Assembly: GCA_028752905.1 (NCBI GenBank) | Contig: JAQNBH010000011.1 | Span: forward strand, 20,601,602 to 20,665,601 | DNA from: Cladorhizidae sp. MBARI D1340-BT2 | Lineage: Eukaryota > Porifera > Demospongiae > Poecilosclerida > Cladorhizidae | Direction of reading: 5' to 3' | DNA length: 64,000 nucleotides | Shown here: positions 1-15,600 of the stretch, piece after piece | How the letters are laid out: each line of letters starts with the position of its first letter | Numbering within the stretch: the first letter of the stretch is position 1 | Made by a program: the position numbers and the translations under genes | Notes under the pieces: generated by a model | What the model saw: only the letters and a program-made list of their open reading frames with translations | Database searches by the model: none | What the model was told of the DNA's origin: nothing

Positions 1-3000
1 TGATGTATACTAGAGTTGTTCTTGTCTTGATGCACACCAGAGTTCATGGCTTGATGCACACCAGAGTTCATTGGTTGTTGCACACCAGAGTTCATGGCTT
101 GACACACTCCAGAATTCATGGCATAAGACACCAGAGTTCATGGCTTGATACAGAGTTCATGACTGATATACACCAGAGTGCATGTCTTGCTACACACCAG
201 AGTTCATAGCTTGATACACATCTGAATTCATGCCTTGATGCACACCAGAGTTCATGTTTTACTACACCCCAGAGTTCATAGCTTGATACACACCTGAGTT
301 CATGGCTTGATGCATGCCAAAGTTAATGGCTTGCTGCACGCCAGAGTTCATGGCTTGCTACACACCAGAGTTCATAGCTTCATACCCACCAGAGTTCTTG
401 GCTTGATGCACACCAAATTTCATGGCTTGAAGCATACCAGAATTTATGGCTTGCTGCACACCAGAGTTCATGTCTTGCTACACACCAGATTTCATAGCTT
501 GATACACATCAGAGTTCATAGCTTGCTGCATTCCAGTGTTCATAGCTTGATGTACACATGTGTTCATGGCTTGATGCACACTAGAGTTCATAGCTTGAAA
601 CACCAGAGTTCATGGCTTGAAACAGAGTTCATGATAGATACACACCAGAGTTCATGTCTTGTTACAGACCAGAGTTCATAGCTTGATACACACCAGAGTT
701 TATCGCTTGATGCATGCCAGAATTCAACGCTTGCTGCACGTCAGAGTTAATGGCTTGCTACACACCAGAGTTCTTGGCTTGATACCCACCAGAGTTCATG
801 GCTTGATGCACACCAAAGTTCATGGCTTGATGCACACCAGAATTCGTGGCTTGATGCACACCAGAGTTCATGGGTTGATGCATGCCAGAGTTCATGGCTT
901 GATGTACACCAGAGTTGTTCATGGCTTGATGCACACCATAGTTCATGGCTTGATGCACACCAGAGTTCATGGCTTGACAAACACCAGAGTTCATGGCTTG
1001 AGACACCACAGTTTATGGCATGATACAGAGTTCGTGACTGCTACACACCAGAGTTCATGTCTTGATGCATACCAAAGTTCACGGCTTGATGCACACCAGA
1101 GTTCATTGTTGATGCACACCAGAGTTCATGGGTTGATGCACACCAGAGTGCATGGCTTGATGTGCAACAGAGTTCATGGCTTGGTGCACACTTTATTTCA
1201 TGGCTTGATGCACACCAGAGTTCATGGCTTGACACACACCAGAGTTCATGGCTTGAGACAACAGCTTGATACAGAGATCATGACTGCTACACACCAGAGT
1301 TCATTTCTTGCTACACACCAGAGTTCATGTTTTACTACACCCCAGAGTTCATAGCTTGATACACACCTAAGTTCATGGCTTGATGCATGCCAAAGTTAAT
1401 GGCTTGCTGCACGCCAGAGTTCATGGCTTGCTACACACCAGAGTTCATAGATTCATACCCACCAGAGTTCTTGGCTTGATACACACCAAATTTCATGGCT
1501 TGAAGCATACCAGTGTTTATGGCTTGCTGCACACCAGAGTTCATGTCTTGTACACACCAGATTTCATAGCTTAATACACATCAGAGTTCATATCTTGCTG
1601 CATTCCAGTGTTCATAGCTTGATGTACACATGTGTTCATGGCTTGATGCACACTAGAGTTCATAGCTTGAAACACCAGAGTTCATGGCTTGAAACAGAGT
1701 TCATGATTGATACACACCAGAGTTCATGTCTTGTTACACACCAGAGTTCATAGCTTGATACACGCAAGAGTTTATCGCTTGATGCATGCCAGAGTTCAAG
1801 GCTTGCTGCACGTCAGAGTTAATGGCTTGCTACACACCAGAGTTCTTGGCTTGATACCCACCAGAGTTCATGGCTTGATGAACACCAAAGTTCATGGCTT
1901 GATGCACACCAGAATTCATGGCTTGATGCACACCAGAGTTCATGGGTTGATGCATGCCAGAGTTCATGGCTTGATGTACACCAGAGTTGTTCATGGCTTG
2001 ATGCACACCATAGTTCATGGCTTGATGCACACCAGAGTTCATGGCTTGACAAACACCAGAGTTCATGGCTTGAGACACCAGAGTTTATGGCATAATAATG
2101 AGTTCGTGACTGCTACACACCAGAGTTCATGTCTTGATGCATACAAAAGTTCACGGCTTGATGCACACCAGAGTTCATTGTTGATGCACACCAGAGTTCA
2201 TGGGTTGATGCACACCAGAGTGCATGGCTTGATGTGCAACAGAGTTCATGGCTGGATGCATACTTTATTTCATGTCTTGATGCACACCAGAGTTCATGGC
2301 TTGACACACACCAGAGTTCATGGCTTGACACACACCAGAGTTCATGGCTTGAGACAACAGCTTGATACAGAGTTCATGACTGCTACACACCAGAGTTCAT
2401 TTCTTGCTACACACCAGAGTTCATGTTTTACTACACCCCAGAGTTCATAGCTTGATACACACCTGAGTTCATGGCTTGATGCATGCCAAAGTTAATGGCT
2501 TGCTGCACGCCTGAGTTCATGGCTTGCTACGCACCAGAGTTCATAGCTTCATACCCACCAGAGTTCTTTGCTTGATACGCACCAAATGTCATGGCTTGAA
2601 GCATACCAGTGTTTATGGCTTGCTGCACACCAGAGTTCATGTCCTGCTACACACCAGATTTCATAGCTTAATACACATCAGAGTTCATATCTTGCTGCAT
2701 TCCAGTGTTCATAGCTTGATGTACACATGTGTTCATGGCTTGATGCATACCAGAGTTCATGGCTTGGTACACACCATAGTACATGGCTTAACACACCAGG
2801 GTTCATGGTTTGCTGCACACCAGAGTTCATGGCTTGATACAGAGTTCATGACTGCTACACACCAGAATGCATAGCTTGATACACACCAGAGTTAATGGCT
2901 TGATGCACGCAGTTTATGGCTTGCTACACACCAGAGTTAATGGCATTATGCACATCATAGTTAATGGCTTGGTGCACACCAGAGTTCATGGGTTGATGCA

Positions 3001-3640
3001 AACCAGAGTTATTAGCTTGATACACAATAGAGTTCATGGCTTGATGCACACCAGAGTTCATGGCTTGACCCACACCAGAGTTCATAGCTTGATACACCAG
3101 AGTTCATGGCTTGATACAGAGTTCATGACTGGTACACACCAGAGTTCATAGCTTGATACACACCAGAGTTTATTGCTTGATGCATGCCAGACTTCATGGC
3201 TTGCTCCGCTTGCTACACACCAGAGTTCATGGCTTGATAACCACCAGACTTCATGGCTTGATGCAAACCAAAGTTCATGGCTTGATGCAGACCAGTATTC
3301 ATGGCTTGATGCATACCAGAGTTCATGGGTTAATTCACACCACACTTCATGGCTTGATGTACAATAGAGTTGTTCTTGGCTTGATGCACACCAGAGTTCA
3401 TGGCTTGATGCACACCAGAGTTCATTGGTTGATGCACACCAGAGTTCATGGCTTGACACACACCAGAATTCATGGCATAAGACACCAGAGTTCATGGCTT
3501 GATACAGAGTTCATGACTGATATACACCAGAGTGCATGTCTTGCTACACTCCAGATTGATATACATCCGAGTTCATGCCTTTATGCACACCAGAGTTCAT
3601 GATTTACTACACCCCAGAGTTCATAGCTTGATACACACTT
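1..3640 (+). repeat. Higher-order block, copy at 13,769-17,408
   Basis: Array variants in this stretch recur in the same order 13,768 bp downstream. Anchors are the GATGTATACTAGAGTTGTTC variant at 2 and 13,770, the GCATGCCAAAGTTAATGG variant at 313 and 14,080 and again at 1,385 and 15,152, and the CCACGCAGTTTATGG-like unit near 2,905 and 16,673. The match continues at a slightly larger offset (one 24-bp unit) to about 4,130. This is a segmental duplication inside the satellite, far longer than one unit. Sequence between the copies (3.6-13.8 kb) is itself a mosaic: 3,640-4,390 matches 12,640-13,392 at an offset of 9,002, and 8,730-9,720 matches 13,316-14,306 at 4,586. Confidence 0.85.
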
Positions 3641-6600
3641 GAGTTCATGGCTTGATGCACGCCAGAGTTCATGGCTTGCTACACACTAGAGTTCATAGCT
3701 TCATACCCACCAGAGTTCTAGGCTTGATGCACACCAAATTTCATGGCTTAAAGCATACCAGAGTTTATGGCTTGCTGCACACCAGAGTTCATGTCTTGCT
3801 ACACACCAGATTTCATAGCTTGATACATACCAGAGTTCATAGCTTGAAACAAACCAGAGTTTATCGCTTGATGCATGCCAAAGTTCAAGGCTTGCTGAAC
3901 GTCAGGTTAATGGCTTGCTACACACCAGAGTTCTTGGCTTGATACACAACAGAGTTCATGGCTTGATGCATACCAAAGTTCATGGCTTGATGCACACCAG
4001 AATTCATGGCTTGATGTACACCAGAGTTCATGGGTTGATGCATACCAGAGTTCATGGCTTGATGTACACGAGAGTTGTTCATAGCTTGACGCACACCATA
4101 GTTCATGGCTTGATGCACACCAGAGTTCATGTCTTGCTACACACCAGATTTCATAGCTTAATACACATCAGAGTTCATATCTTGCTGCATTCCAGTGTTC
4201 ATAGCTTGATGTACACATGTGTTCATGGCTTGATACACACCAGAGTTCATGGCTGGATGCACACCAGAGTTCATGGCTTGACACACATCAGAGTTCATGG
4301 CTTGATACACCAGAGTTCATGGCTTGAAACAGAGTTCATGATTGCTACACACCAGAGTTCATGTCTTGTTACACACCAGAGTTCATAGCTTGATACACAC
4401 CAGAGTTCTTGGCTTGATACACACCAGAGTTCATGGCTTGATGCATACCAAAGTTCATGGCTTGATGCACACCAGAATTCATGGCTTGATGTACACCAGA
4501 GTTCATGGGTTGATGCATGCCAGAGTTCATGGCTTGATGTACACCAGAGTTGTTCATGGCTTGATGCACACCATAGTTCATGGCTTGATGCACACCAGAG
4601 TTCATGGCTTGACAAACACCAGAGTTCATGGCTTGAGACACCAGAGTTTATGGCATGATACAGAGTTCGTGACTGCTACACACCAGAGTTCATGTCTTGC
4701 TACACACCAGAGTTCATGTTTTGCTACACCCCAGAGTTCATAACTCGATACATACCAGAGTTCATGTCTTGCTACATACCAGAGTTAATAGCTTGATACA
4801 TACCAGAGTTCATGGCTTGATGCACACCAGATATGATGGCTTGACACACACCAGAGTTCATGGCTTGATACACCATAGTTCATGGCTGGATAAAGAGTTC
4901 ATGACTGCTACAGACCAGAGTTCATGTCTTGTTACACACAAGAGTTCATAGCTTGATACACACTAGAGTATATGGCTTGATGCATGCCAGAGTTCATGGC
5001 TTGCTGCACACCAGAGTTCATTGTTGATGCACACCAGAGTTCATGGCTTGATGCACACCAGAGTGCATGGCTTGACACACACCAGAGTTCATGGCTTGTG
5101 ACAACGGCTTGATACAGAGTTCATGACTGCTACACACCAGAGTTCATTTCTTGCTACACACCAGAGTTCATGTTTTACTACACCCCCAGAGTTCATAGCT
5201 TGATACACACCTGAGTTCATGGCTTGGTGCATGCCAAAGTTAATGTCTTGCTGCACGCCAGAGTTCATGGCTTGCTACACACCAGAGTTCATAGCTTCAT
5301 ACCCACCAGAGTTCTTGGCTTGATGCACACCAAATTTCATGGCTTGAAGCATACCAGAGTTTATGGCTTGCTGCACACCAGAGTTCATGTCTTGCTACAC
5401 ACCAGATTTCATAGCTTAATACACATCAGACTTCATAGCTTGCTACATTCCAGTGTTCATAGCTTGATGTACACATGTGTTCATGGCTTGATGCATACCA
5501 GAGTTCATGGCTTGATACAGAGTTCATGACTGCTACACACCAGAATGCATAGCTTGATACACACCAGAGTTAATGGCTTGATGCATGCAGTTTATGGCTT
5601 GCTACACACCAGAGTTCATGGCATTATGCACATCATAGTTAATGGCTTGGTGCACACCAGAGTTCATGGGTTGATGCAAACCAGAGTTAATAGCTTGATA
5701 CACAATAGGGTTCATGGCATTATGCACACCAGATTTCATGGCTTGACCCACACCAGAGTTCATAGCTTGATACACCAGAGTTCATGGCTTGATACAGAGT
5801 TCATGACTGGTACACACCAGAGTTCATGACTTGCTAACTACCAGAGTTCATAGCTTGATACACACCAGAGTTTATTGCTTGATGCATGCCAGACTTCATG
5901 GCTTGCTGCACTTCAGAGTTCATGGCTTGCTACACACCAGAGTTCATGGCTTGATACCCACCAGAGTTCATGGCTTGATGCAAACCAAAGTTCATGGCTT
6001 GATGCAGACCAGTATTCATGGCTTGATGCATACCAGAGTTCATGGGTTGATGCACACCACAGTTCATGGCTTGATGTACACTAGAGTTGTTCTTGGCTTG
6101 ATGCACACCAGAGTTCATGGCTTGATGCACACCAGAGTTCATTGGTTGATGCACACCAGAGTTCATGGCTTGACACACACCAGAATTCATGGCATAAGAC
6201 ACCAGAGTTCATGGCTTAATACAGAGTTCATGACTGATATACATCAGAGTGCATGTCAAGCTACACTCCAGAGTTCATAGCTTGATACACATCCGAGTTC
6301 ATGCCTTGATGCACACCAGAGTTCATGATTTACTACACCCCAGAGTTCATAGCTTGATACACACTTGAGTTCATGGCTTGATGCATGCCAAAGTTAATGG
6401 CTTGCTGCACGCCAGAGTTCATGGCTTGCTACACACCAGAGTTCATGGCTTGATACCCACCAGAGTTCATGGCTTGATGCAAACCAAAGTTCATGGCTTG
6501 ATGCATACCAGAGTTCATGGGTTGATGCACACCACAGTTCATGGCTTGATGTACAATAGAGTTGTTCTTGTCTTGATGCACACCAGAGTTCATGGCTTGA

Positions 6601-9600
6601 TGCACACCAGAGTTCATTGGTTGATGCACACCAGATTTCATGGCTTGACACACTCCAGAATTCATGGCATAAGACACAAGAGTTCATGGCTTGATACAGA
6701 GTTCATCACTGATATACACCAGAGTGCATGTCTTGCTACACACCAGAGTTCATAGCTTGATACACATCCGAATTCATGCCTTGATGCACACCAGAGTTCA
6801 TGTTTTACTACACCCCAGAGTTCATAGCTTGATACACACCTGAGTTCATCGCTTGATGCATGCCAAAGTTAATGGCTTGCTGCACGCCAAAGTTCATGGC
6901 TTGCTACACACCAGAGTTCATAGCTTCATACCGACCAGAGTTCTTGGCTTGATACACACCAAATTTCATGGCTTGAAGCATACCAGAGTTTATGGCTTGC
7001 TGCACACCAGAGTTCATGTCTTGCTACATACCAGATTTCATAGCTTAATACACATCAGAGTTCATATCTTGCTGCAATCCAGTGTTCATAGCTTGATGTA
7101 CACATGTGTTCATGGCTTGATGCATACCAGAGTTCATGGCTTGGTACACACCAGAGTACATGGATTAACACACCAGGGTTCATAGTTTGCTGCACACCAG
7201 AGTTCATGGCTTGATACAGAGTTCATGACTGCTACACACCTGAATGTATAGCTTGATACACACCAGAGGTAATGGCTTGATGCACGCAGTTTATGGCTTG
7301 CTAAACACCAGAGTTCATGGCATTATGCACATAATAGTTAATGGCTTGGTGCACACCAGAGTTCATGGGTTGATGCAAACCAGAGTTAATAGCTTGATAC
7401 ACAATAGAGTGCATGGCTTGATGCACACCAGAGTTCATGGCTTGACCCACACCAGAGTTCATAGCTTGATACACCAGAGTTCATGGCTTGATACACAGTT
7501 CATGACTGGTACACACCAGAGTACATGACTTGCTAACCACCAGAGTTCATAGCTTGATACACACCAGAGTTTATTGCTTGATGCATGCCAGACTTCATGG
7601 CTTGCTGCACTTCAGAATTCATGGCTTGCTACATACCAGAGTTCATGGCTTGATACCCACCAGAGTTCATGGCTTGATGCAAACCAAAGTTCATGGCTTG
7701 ATGACACCAGAATTCATGGCTTGATGCATACCAGAGTTCATGGTTTGATGCACACCACAGTTCATGGCTTGATGTACACTAGAGTTGTTCTTGTCTTGAT
7801 GCACACCAGAGTTCATGGCTTGATGCACACCAGAATTCATGGCTTGATGCAAACCAGAGTTCATGGCTTGACACACTCCAGCGTTCATGGCATAAGACAC
7901 CAGAGTTCATGGCTTGATACAGAGTTCATGACTGATATACACCAGAGTGCATGTCTTGCTACACACCAGAGTTCATAGCTTGATACACATCCGAATTCAT
8001 GCCTTGATGCAGACCAGAGTTCATGGCATGATGCAGACCAGATTGCATGGCTTGATACACACCAATGTTCATAGCACAATACACACTGGAATTCATGGCT
8101 TGATGCACACCAGAGGTCATGGCTTGATGCATGCCAGAGTTCATGGTTGATGCACACCAGAGTTAACAGCTTGATACACACCCGAGTTCATAGCTTGATG
8201 CACACCAGAGTTCATGTCTTGCTACACACCAGATTTCATGGCTTGAAACACCAGAGTTCATGGCTTGATACATGCCAGAGTTCATGGCTTGCTGCACGTC
8301 AGAGTTCATGGCTTGCTACACACCAGAGTTCATGGCTTGATGCAAACCAAAGTTCATGGCTTGATGCACACCAGAGTTCATGGCTTGATGCACAACAGAG
8401 TTCATGGGTTGATGCATGCCAGAGTTCATGGCTTGATATAACCAGAGTTTTTCATGGCTTGATGCACACCATAGTTCATGGCTTGATGCACGCCAAATTT
8501 CATGGCTTGATGCACACCAGAGTTCATGGCTTGACACACACCAGAGTTCATGGCTTAATACAGAGTTCATGACTGCTACACACCAGAGTTCATGACTTGC
8601 TACACACCAGAGTTCATGTTTTGCTACACCACAGAGTTAATAACTTGATACAGACCAGAGTTCATATCTTGATATCCACCAGAGTTCATGGCTTGATACA
8701 CACCAGAGTGCATAGCTTGATACGGAGTTCATGGTTACTGACACCAGAATTCATGTCTTGATACACAACATAGTTCATGGCTTGTTACACACCAGAGTTC
8801 ATAGCTTGATACACACCAGAGTTTATGGCTTGATGCACACCAGAGTTCATGGCTTAACACACACCAGAGTTCATAGCTTGATACACCAGAGTTCATGGCT
8901 TGATACAGAGTTCATGACTTGTACACACCAGAGTTCATGACTTGCTAACCACCAGAGTTCATAGCTTGATACACACCAGAGTTTATTGCTTGATGCATGC
9001 CAGACTTCATGGCTTGCTGCACTTCAGAGTTCATGGCTTGCTACAAACCAGAGTTCATGGCTTGATACCCACCAGAGTTCATGGCTTGATGCAAACCAAA
9101 GTTCATGGCTTGATGCACACCAGAATTCATGGCTTGATGCATACCAGAGTTCATGGGTTGATGCACACCACAGTTCATGGCTTGATGTATACTAGAGTTG
9201 TTCTTGTCTTGATGCACACCAGAGTTCATGGCTTGATGCACACCAGAGTTCATTGGTTGATGCACACCAGAGTTCATGGCTTGACACACTCCAGAATTCA
9301 TGGCATAAGACACCAGAGTTCATGGCTTGATACAGAGTTCATGACTGATATACACCAGAGTGCATGTCTTGCTACACACCAGAGTTCATAGCTTGATACA
9401 CATCCGAATTCATGCATTGATGCACACCAGAGTTCATGTTTTACTACACCCCAGAGTTCATAGCATGATACACACCTGAGTTCATGGCTTGATGCATGCC
9501 AAAGTTAATGGCTTGCTGCACGCCAGAGTTCATGGCTTGCTACACACCAGAGTTCATAGCTTCATACCAACCAGAGTTCTTGGCTTGATGCACACCAAAT

Positions 9601-12600
9601 TTCATGGCTTGAAGCATACCAGAATTTATGGCTTGCTGCACACCAGAGTTCATGTCTTGCTACACACCAGATTTCATAGCTTGATACACATCAGAGTTCA
9701 TAGCTTGCTGCATTCCAGTGTTCATAGCTTAATGTACACATGTGTTCATGGCTTGAAGCATACCAGAGTTCATGGCTTGGTACACACCAGAGTTCATGGC
9801 TTAACACACCAGGGTTCATGGTTTGCTGCACACCAGAGTTCATGGCTTGATACAGAGTTCATGACTGCTACACAACAGAATGCATAGCTTGATACACGCC
9901 AGAGTTAATGGCTTGATGCACGCAGTTTATGGCTTGCTACACACCAGAGTTCATGGCATTATGCACATCATAGTTAATGGCTTAGTGCACACCAGAGTTC
10001 ATGGGTTGATGCATACCAGAGTTAATAGCTTGATACAAATAGAGTTCATGGCTTGATGCACACCAGAGTTCATGGCTTGACCCACACCAGAGTTCATAGC
10101 TTGATACACCAGAGTTCATGGCTTGATACAGAGTTCATGACTGGTATACACCAGAGTTCATCACTTGCTAACCACCAGAGTTCATAGCTTGATACACACC
10201 AGAGTTTATTGCTTGATGCATGCCAGACTTCATGGCTTGCTGCATTTCAGAGTTCATGGCTTGCTACACACCAGAGTTCATGGCTTGATACCCACCAGAG
10301 TTCATGGCTTGATGCAAACCAAAGTTCATGGCTTGATGCAGACCAGTATTCATGGCTTGATGTATACCAGAGTTCACGGGTTGATGCACACCACAGTTCA
10401 TGGCTTGATGTACACTAGAGTTGTTCTTGGCTTGATGCACACCAGAGTTCATGGCTTAATGCACACCAGAGTTCATTGGTTGATGCACACCAGAGTTCAT
10501 GGCTTGATACACACCAGAATTCATGGAATAAGACACCAGAGTTCATGGCTTGATACAGAGTTCATGACTGATATACACCAGAGTGCATGTCTTGCTACAC
10601 TATAAACATCCGAGTTCATGCCTTGATACACACCAGAGTTCAACACTCCAGAGTTCATAGCTTGATAAACACTTGAGTTCATGGCTTGATGCATGCCAAA
10701 GTTAATGGCTTGCTGCATGCCAGAATTCATGGCTTGCTACACACTAGAGTTCATAGCTTCATACCCACCAGAGTTCTTGGCTTGATGCACACCAAATTTC
10801 ATGGCTTGAAGCATACCAGAGTTCATGGGTTGATGCACACCACAGTTCATGGCTTGATGCACACCAGAGTTCATGGGTTGATGCACGCCAGAGTTCATGG
10901 GTTGATTCACACCAGAGTTCATGTCTTGATGCACACCAGAGTTCATGGCTTATTGCAAACCAGAGTTCATGGCTTGACACATTCCAGCGTTCATGGCATA
11001 AGACACCAGAGTTCATGGCTTGATACAGAGTTCATGGCTTGCTGCACGTCAGAGTTCATGGCTTGCTACACACCAGAGTTCATGGTTTGATGCAAACCAA
11101 AGTTCATGGCTTGATGCACACCAGGGTTCATGGCTTGATGCACAACAGAGTTCATGGGTTGATGCACGCCAGAGTTCATGGCTTGATATAACCAGAGTTG
11201 TTCATGGCTTGATGCACACCATAGTTCATGGCTTGATGCACACCAAAGTTCATGGCTTGATGCACACCAGAGTTCATGGCTTGACACACACCAGAGTTCA
11301 TGGCTTAATACAGAGTTCATGACTGCTACACACCAGAGTTCATGACTTGCTACACACCAGAGGTCATGTTTTGCTACACCACAGAGTTAATAACTTGATA
11401 CAGACCAGAGTTCATATCTCGATATCCACCAGAGTTCATGGCTTGATACACATCAGAGTGCATAGCTTGATACGGAGTTCATGGTTACTGACATCAGAAT
11501 TCATGACTTGATACACACCATAATTCATGGCTTGATGCACACCAGAGTTCATAGAGTTCATCGCTTGCTGCCCACCCGAAGTCATGGCTTGATGCACACC
11601 CGAGTTCATAGCTTGATACACACCAGAGTTTATGGTTAGAAGTACACCCGAGTTCATGGTTTTATGCACACCAGAGTTCATGGCTTGATGCACACCAGAG
11701 TTCTTGGCATGATGCACACCAGAGTGCAAGGCTTGATACACACCAGAGTTCATAGTTCGATACACACCAGAATTCATGGCTTGATGCACACCAGAGTTCA
11801 TAGAGTTCATCGCTTGCTTCACAGCAGATTTCATGGCTTGATGCACACCAGAGTTCATGGATTGATGCACACCAGAGTTAATAGCTTGATACACACCAGA
11901 GTTCATGGCTGGATGCACACCAGAGTTCATGGCTTGACACACACCAGAGTTCATGGCTTGATACACCAGAGTTCATGGCTTGAAACAGAGTTCATGATTG
12001 CTACACACCAGAGTTCATGTCTTGTTACACACCAGAGTTCATAGCTTGATACACACCAGAGTTTATGGCTTGATGCACACCAGAGTTCATGGGTTGACAC
12101 ACACCAGAGTTCATAGCTTGATACACCAGAGTTCATGGCTTGATACAGAGTTCATGACTGGTACACACCAGAGTTCATGACTTGCTAACCACCAGAGTTC
12201 ATAACTTGATAAACACCAGAGTTTATTGCTTGATTCATGCCAGACTTCATGGCTTGCTGTACTTCAGAGTTCATGGCTTGCTACATATCAGAGTTCATGG
12301 CTTGTTACCCACCAGAGTTCATGGCTTGATGCAAACCACAGTTCATGGCTTGATGTACAATAGAGTTGTTCTTGGCTTGATGCACACCAGAGTTCATGGC
12401 TTGATGCACACCAGAGTTCATTGGTTGATGCACACCAGAGTTCATGGCTTGACACACACCAGAATTAATGGCATAAGACACCAGAGTTCATGGCTGATAT
12501 ACACCAGAGTGCATGTCTTGCTACACTCCAGATTGATACACATCCGAGTTCATGCCTTGATGCACACCAGAGTTCATGATTTACTACACCCCAGAGTTCA

Positions 12601-15600
12601 TAGCTTGATACATACTTGAGTTCATGGCTTGATGCATGCCAAAGTTAATGGCTTGCTGCACGCCAGAGTTCATGGCTTGCTACACACTAGAGTTCATAGC
12701 TTCATACCCACCAGAGTTCTAGGCTTGATGCACACCAAATTTCATGGCTTGAAGCATACCAGAGTTTATGGCTTGCTGCACACCAGAGTTCATGTCTTGC
12801 TACACACCAGATTTCATAGCTTGATACATACCAGAGTTCATAGCTTGATACAAACCAGAGTTTATCGCTTGATGCATGCCAAAGTTCAAGGCTTGCTGAA
12901 CGTCAGAGTTAATGGCTTGCTACACACCAGAGTTCTTGGCTTGATACACAACAGAGTTCATGGCTTGATGCATACCAAAGTTCATGGCTTGATGTACACC
13001 AGAATTCATGGCTTGATGTACACCAGAGTTCATGGGTTGATGCATGCCAGAGTTCATGGCTTGATGTACACGAGAGTTGTTCATAGCTTGATGCACACCA
13101 TAGTTCATGGCTTGATGCACACCAGAGTTCATGTCTTGCTACACACCAGATTTCATAGCTTAATACACATCAGAGTTCATATCTTGCTGCATTCCAGTGT
13201 TCATAGCTTGATGTACACATGTGTTCATGGCTTGATACACACCAGAATTCATGGCTGGATGCACACCAGAGTTCATGGCTTGACCCACATCAGAGTTCAT
13301 GGCTTGATACACCAGAGTTCATGGCTTGAAACAGAGTTCATGATTGCTACACACCAGAGTTCATGTCTTGTTACACACCAGAGTTCATAGCTTGATACAC
13401 ACCAGAGTTTATGGCTTGATGCACACCAGAGTTCATGGCTTGACACACACCAGAGTTCATAGCTTGATACACCAGAGTTCATGGCTTGATACAGAGTTCA
13501 TCACTGCTACACACCAGAGTTCATGACTTGCTAACCACCAGAGTTCATAGCTTGATACACACCAGAGTTTATTGCTTGATGCAAGCCAGACTTCATGGCT
13601 TGCTGCACTTCAGAGTTCATAGCTTGCTACACACCAGAGTTCATGGCTTGATACCCACCAGAGTTCATGGCTTGATGCAAACCAAAGTTCATGGCTTGAT
13701 GCACACCAGAATTCATGGCTTGATGCATACCAGAGTTCATGGGTTGATGCACACCACAGTTCATGGCTTGATGTATACTAGAGTTGTTCTTGTCTTGATG
13801 CACACCAAAGTTCATGGCTTGATGCACACCAGAGTTCATTGGTTGTTGCACACCAGAGTTCATGGCTTGACACACTCCAGAATTCATGGCATAAGACACC
13901 TGAGTTCATGGCTTGATACAGAGTTCATGACTGATATACACCAGAGTGCATGTCTTGCTACACACCAGAGTTCATAGCTTGATACACATCCGAATTCATG
14001 CCTTGATGCACACCAGAGTTCATGTTTTACTACACCCCAGAGTTCATAGCTTGATACACACCTGAGTTCATGGCTTGATGCATGCCAAAGTTAATGGCTT
14101 GCTGCACGCCAGAGTTCATGGCTTGCTACACACCAGAGTTCATAGCTTCATACCCACCAGAGTTCTTGGCTTGATGCACACCAAATTTCATGGCTTGAAG
14201 CATACCAGAATTTATGGCTTGCTGCACACCAGAGTTCATGTCTTGCTACACACCAGATTTCATAGCGTGATACACATCAGAGTTCATAGCTTGCTGCATT
14301 CCAGTGTTCATAGCTTAATGTACACATGTGTTCATGGCTTGATGCACACTAGAGTTCATAGCTTGAAACACCAGAGTTCATGGCTTGAAACAGAGTTCAT
14401 GATAGATACACACCAGAGTTCATGTCTTGTTACAGACCAGAGTTCATAGCTTGATACACACCAGAGTTTATCGCTTGATGCATGCCAGAGTTCAAGGCTT
14501 GCTGCACGTCAGAGTTAATGGCTTGCTACACACCAGAGTTCTTGGCTTGATACCCACCAGAGTTCATGGCTTGATGCACACCAAAGTTCATGGCTTGATG
14601 CACACCAGAATTCATGGCTTGATGCACACCAGAGTTCATGGGTTGATGCATGCCAGAGTTCATGGCTTGATGTACACCAGAGTTGTTCATGGCTTGATGC
14701 ACACCATAGTTCATGGCTTGATGAACACCTGAGTTCATGGCTTGACAAACACCAGAGTTCATGGCTTGAGACACCAGAGTTTATGGCATGATACAGAGTT
14801 CGTGACTGCTACACACCAGAGTTCATGTCTTGATGCATACCAAAGTTCACGGCTTGATGCACACCAGAGTTCATTGTTGATGCACACCAGAGTTCATGGG
14901 TTGATGCACACCAGAGTGCATGGCTTGATGTGCAACAGAGTTCATGGCTTGGTGCACACTTTATTTCATGGCTTGATGCAAACCAGAGTTCATGGCTTGA
15001 CACACACAGAGTTCATGGCTTGAGACAACAGCTTGATACAGAGTTCATGACTGCTACACACCAGAGTTCATTTCTTGCTACACACCAGAGTTCATGTTTT
15101 ACTACACCCCAGAGTTCATAGCTTGATACACACCTGAGTTCATGGCTTGATGCATGCCAAAGTTAATGGCTTGCTGCACGCCAGAGTTCATGGCTTGCTA
15201 CACACCAGAGTTCATAGCTTCATACCCACCAGAGTTCTTGGCTTGATACACACCAAATTTCATGGCTTGAAGCATACCAGTGTTTATGGCTTGCTGCACA
15301 CCAGAGTTCATGTCTTGCTACACACCAGATTTCATAGCTTAATACACATCAGAGTTCATATCTTGCTGCATTTTAGTGTTCATAGCTTGATGTACACATG
15401 TGTTCATGGCTTGATGCACACTACAGTTCATAGCTTGAAACACCTGAGTTCATGGCTTGAAACAGAGTTCATGATTGATACACACCAGAGTTCATGTCTT
15501 GTTACACACCAGAGTTCATAGCTTGATACACACCAGAGTTTATCGCTTGATGCATGCCAGAGTTCAAGGCTTGCTGCACGTCAGAGTTAATGGCTTGCTA

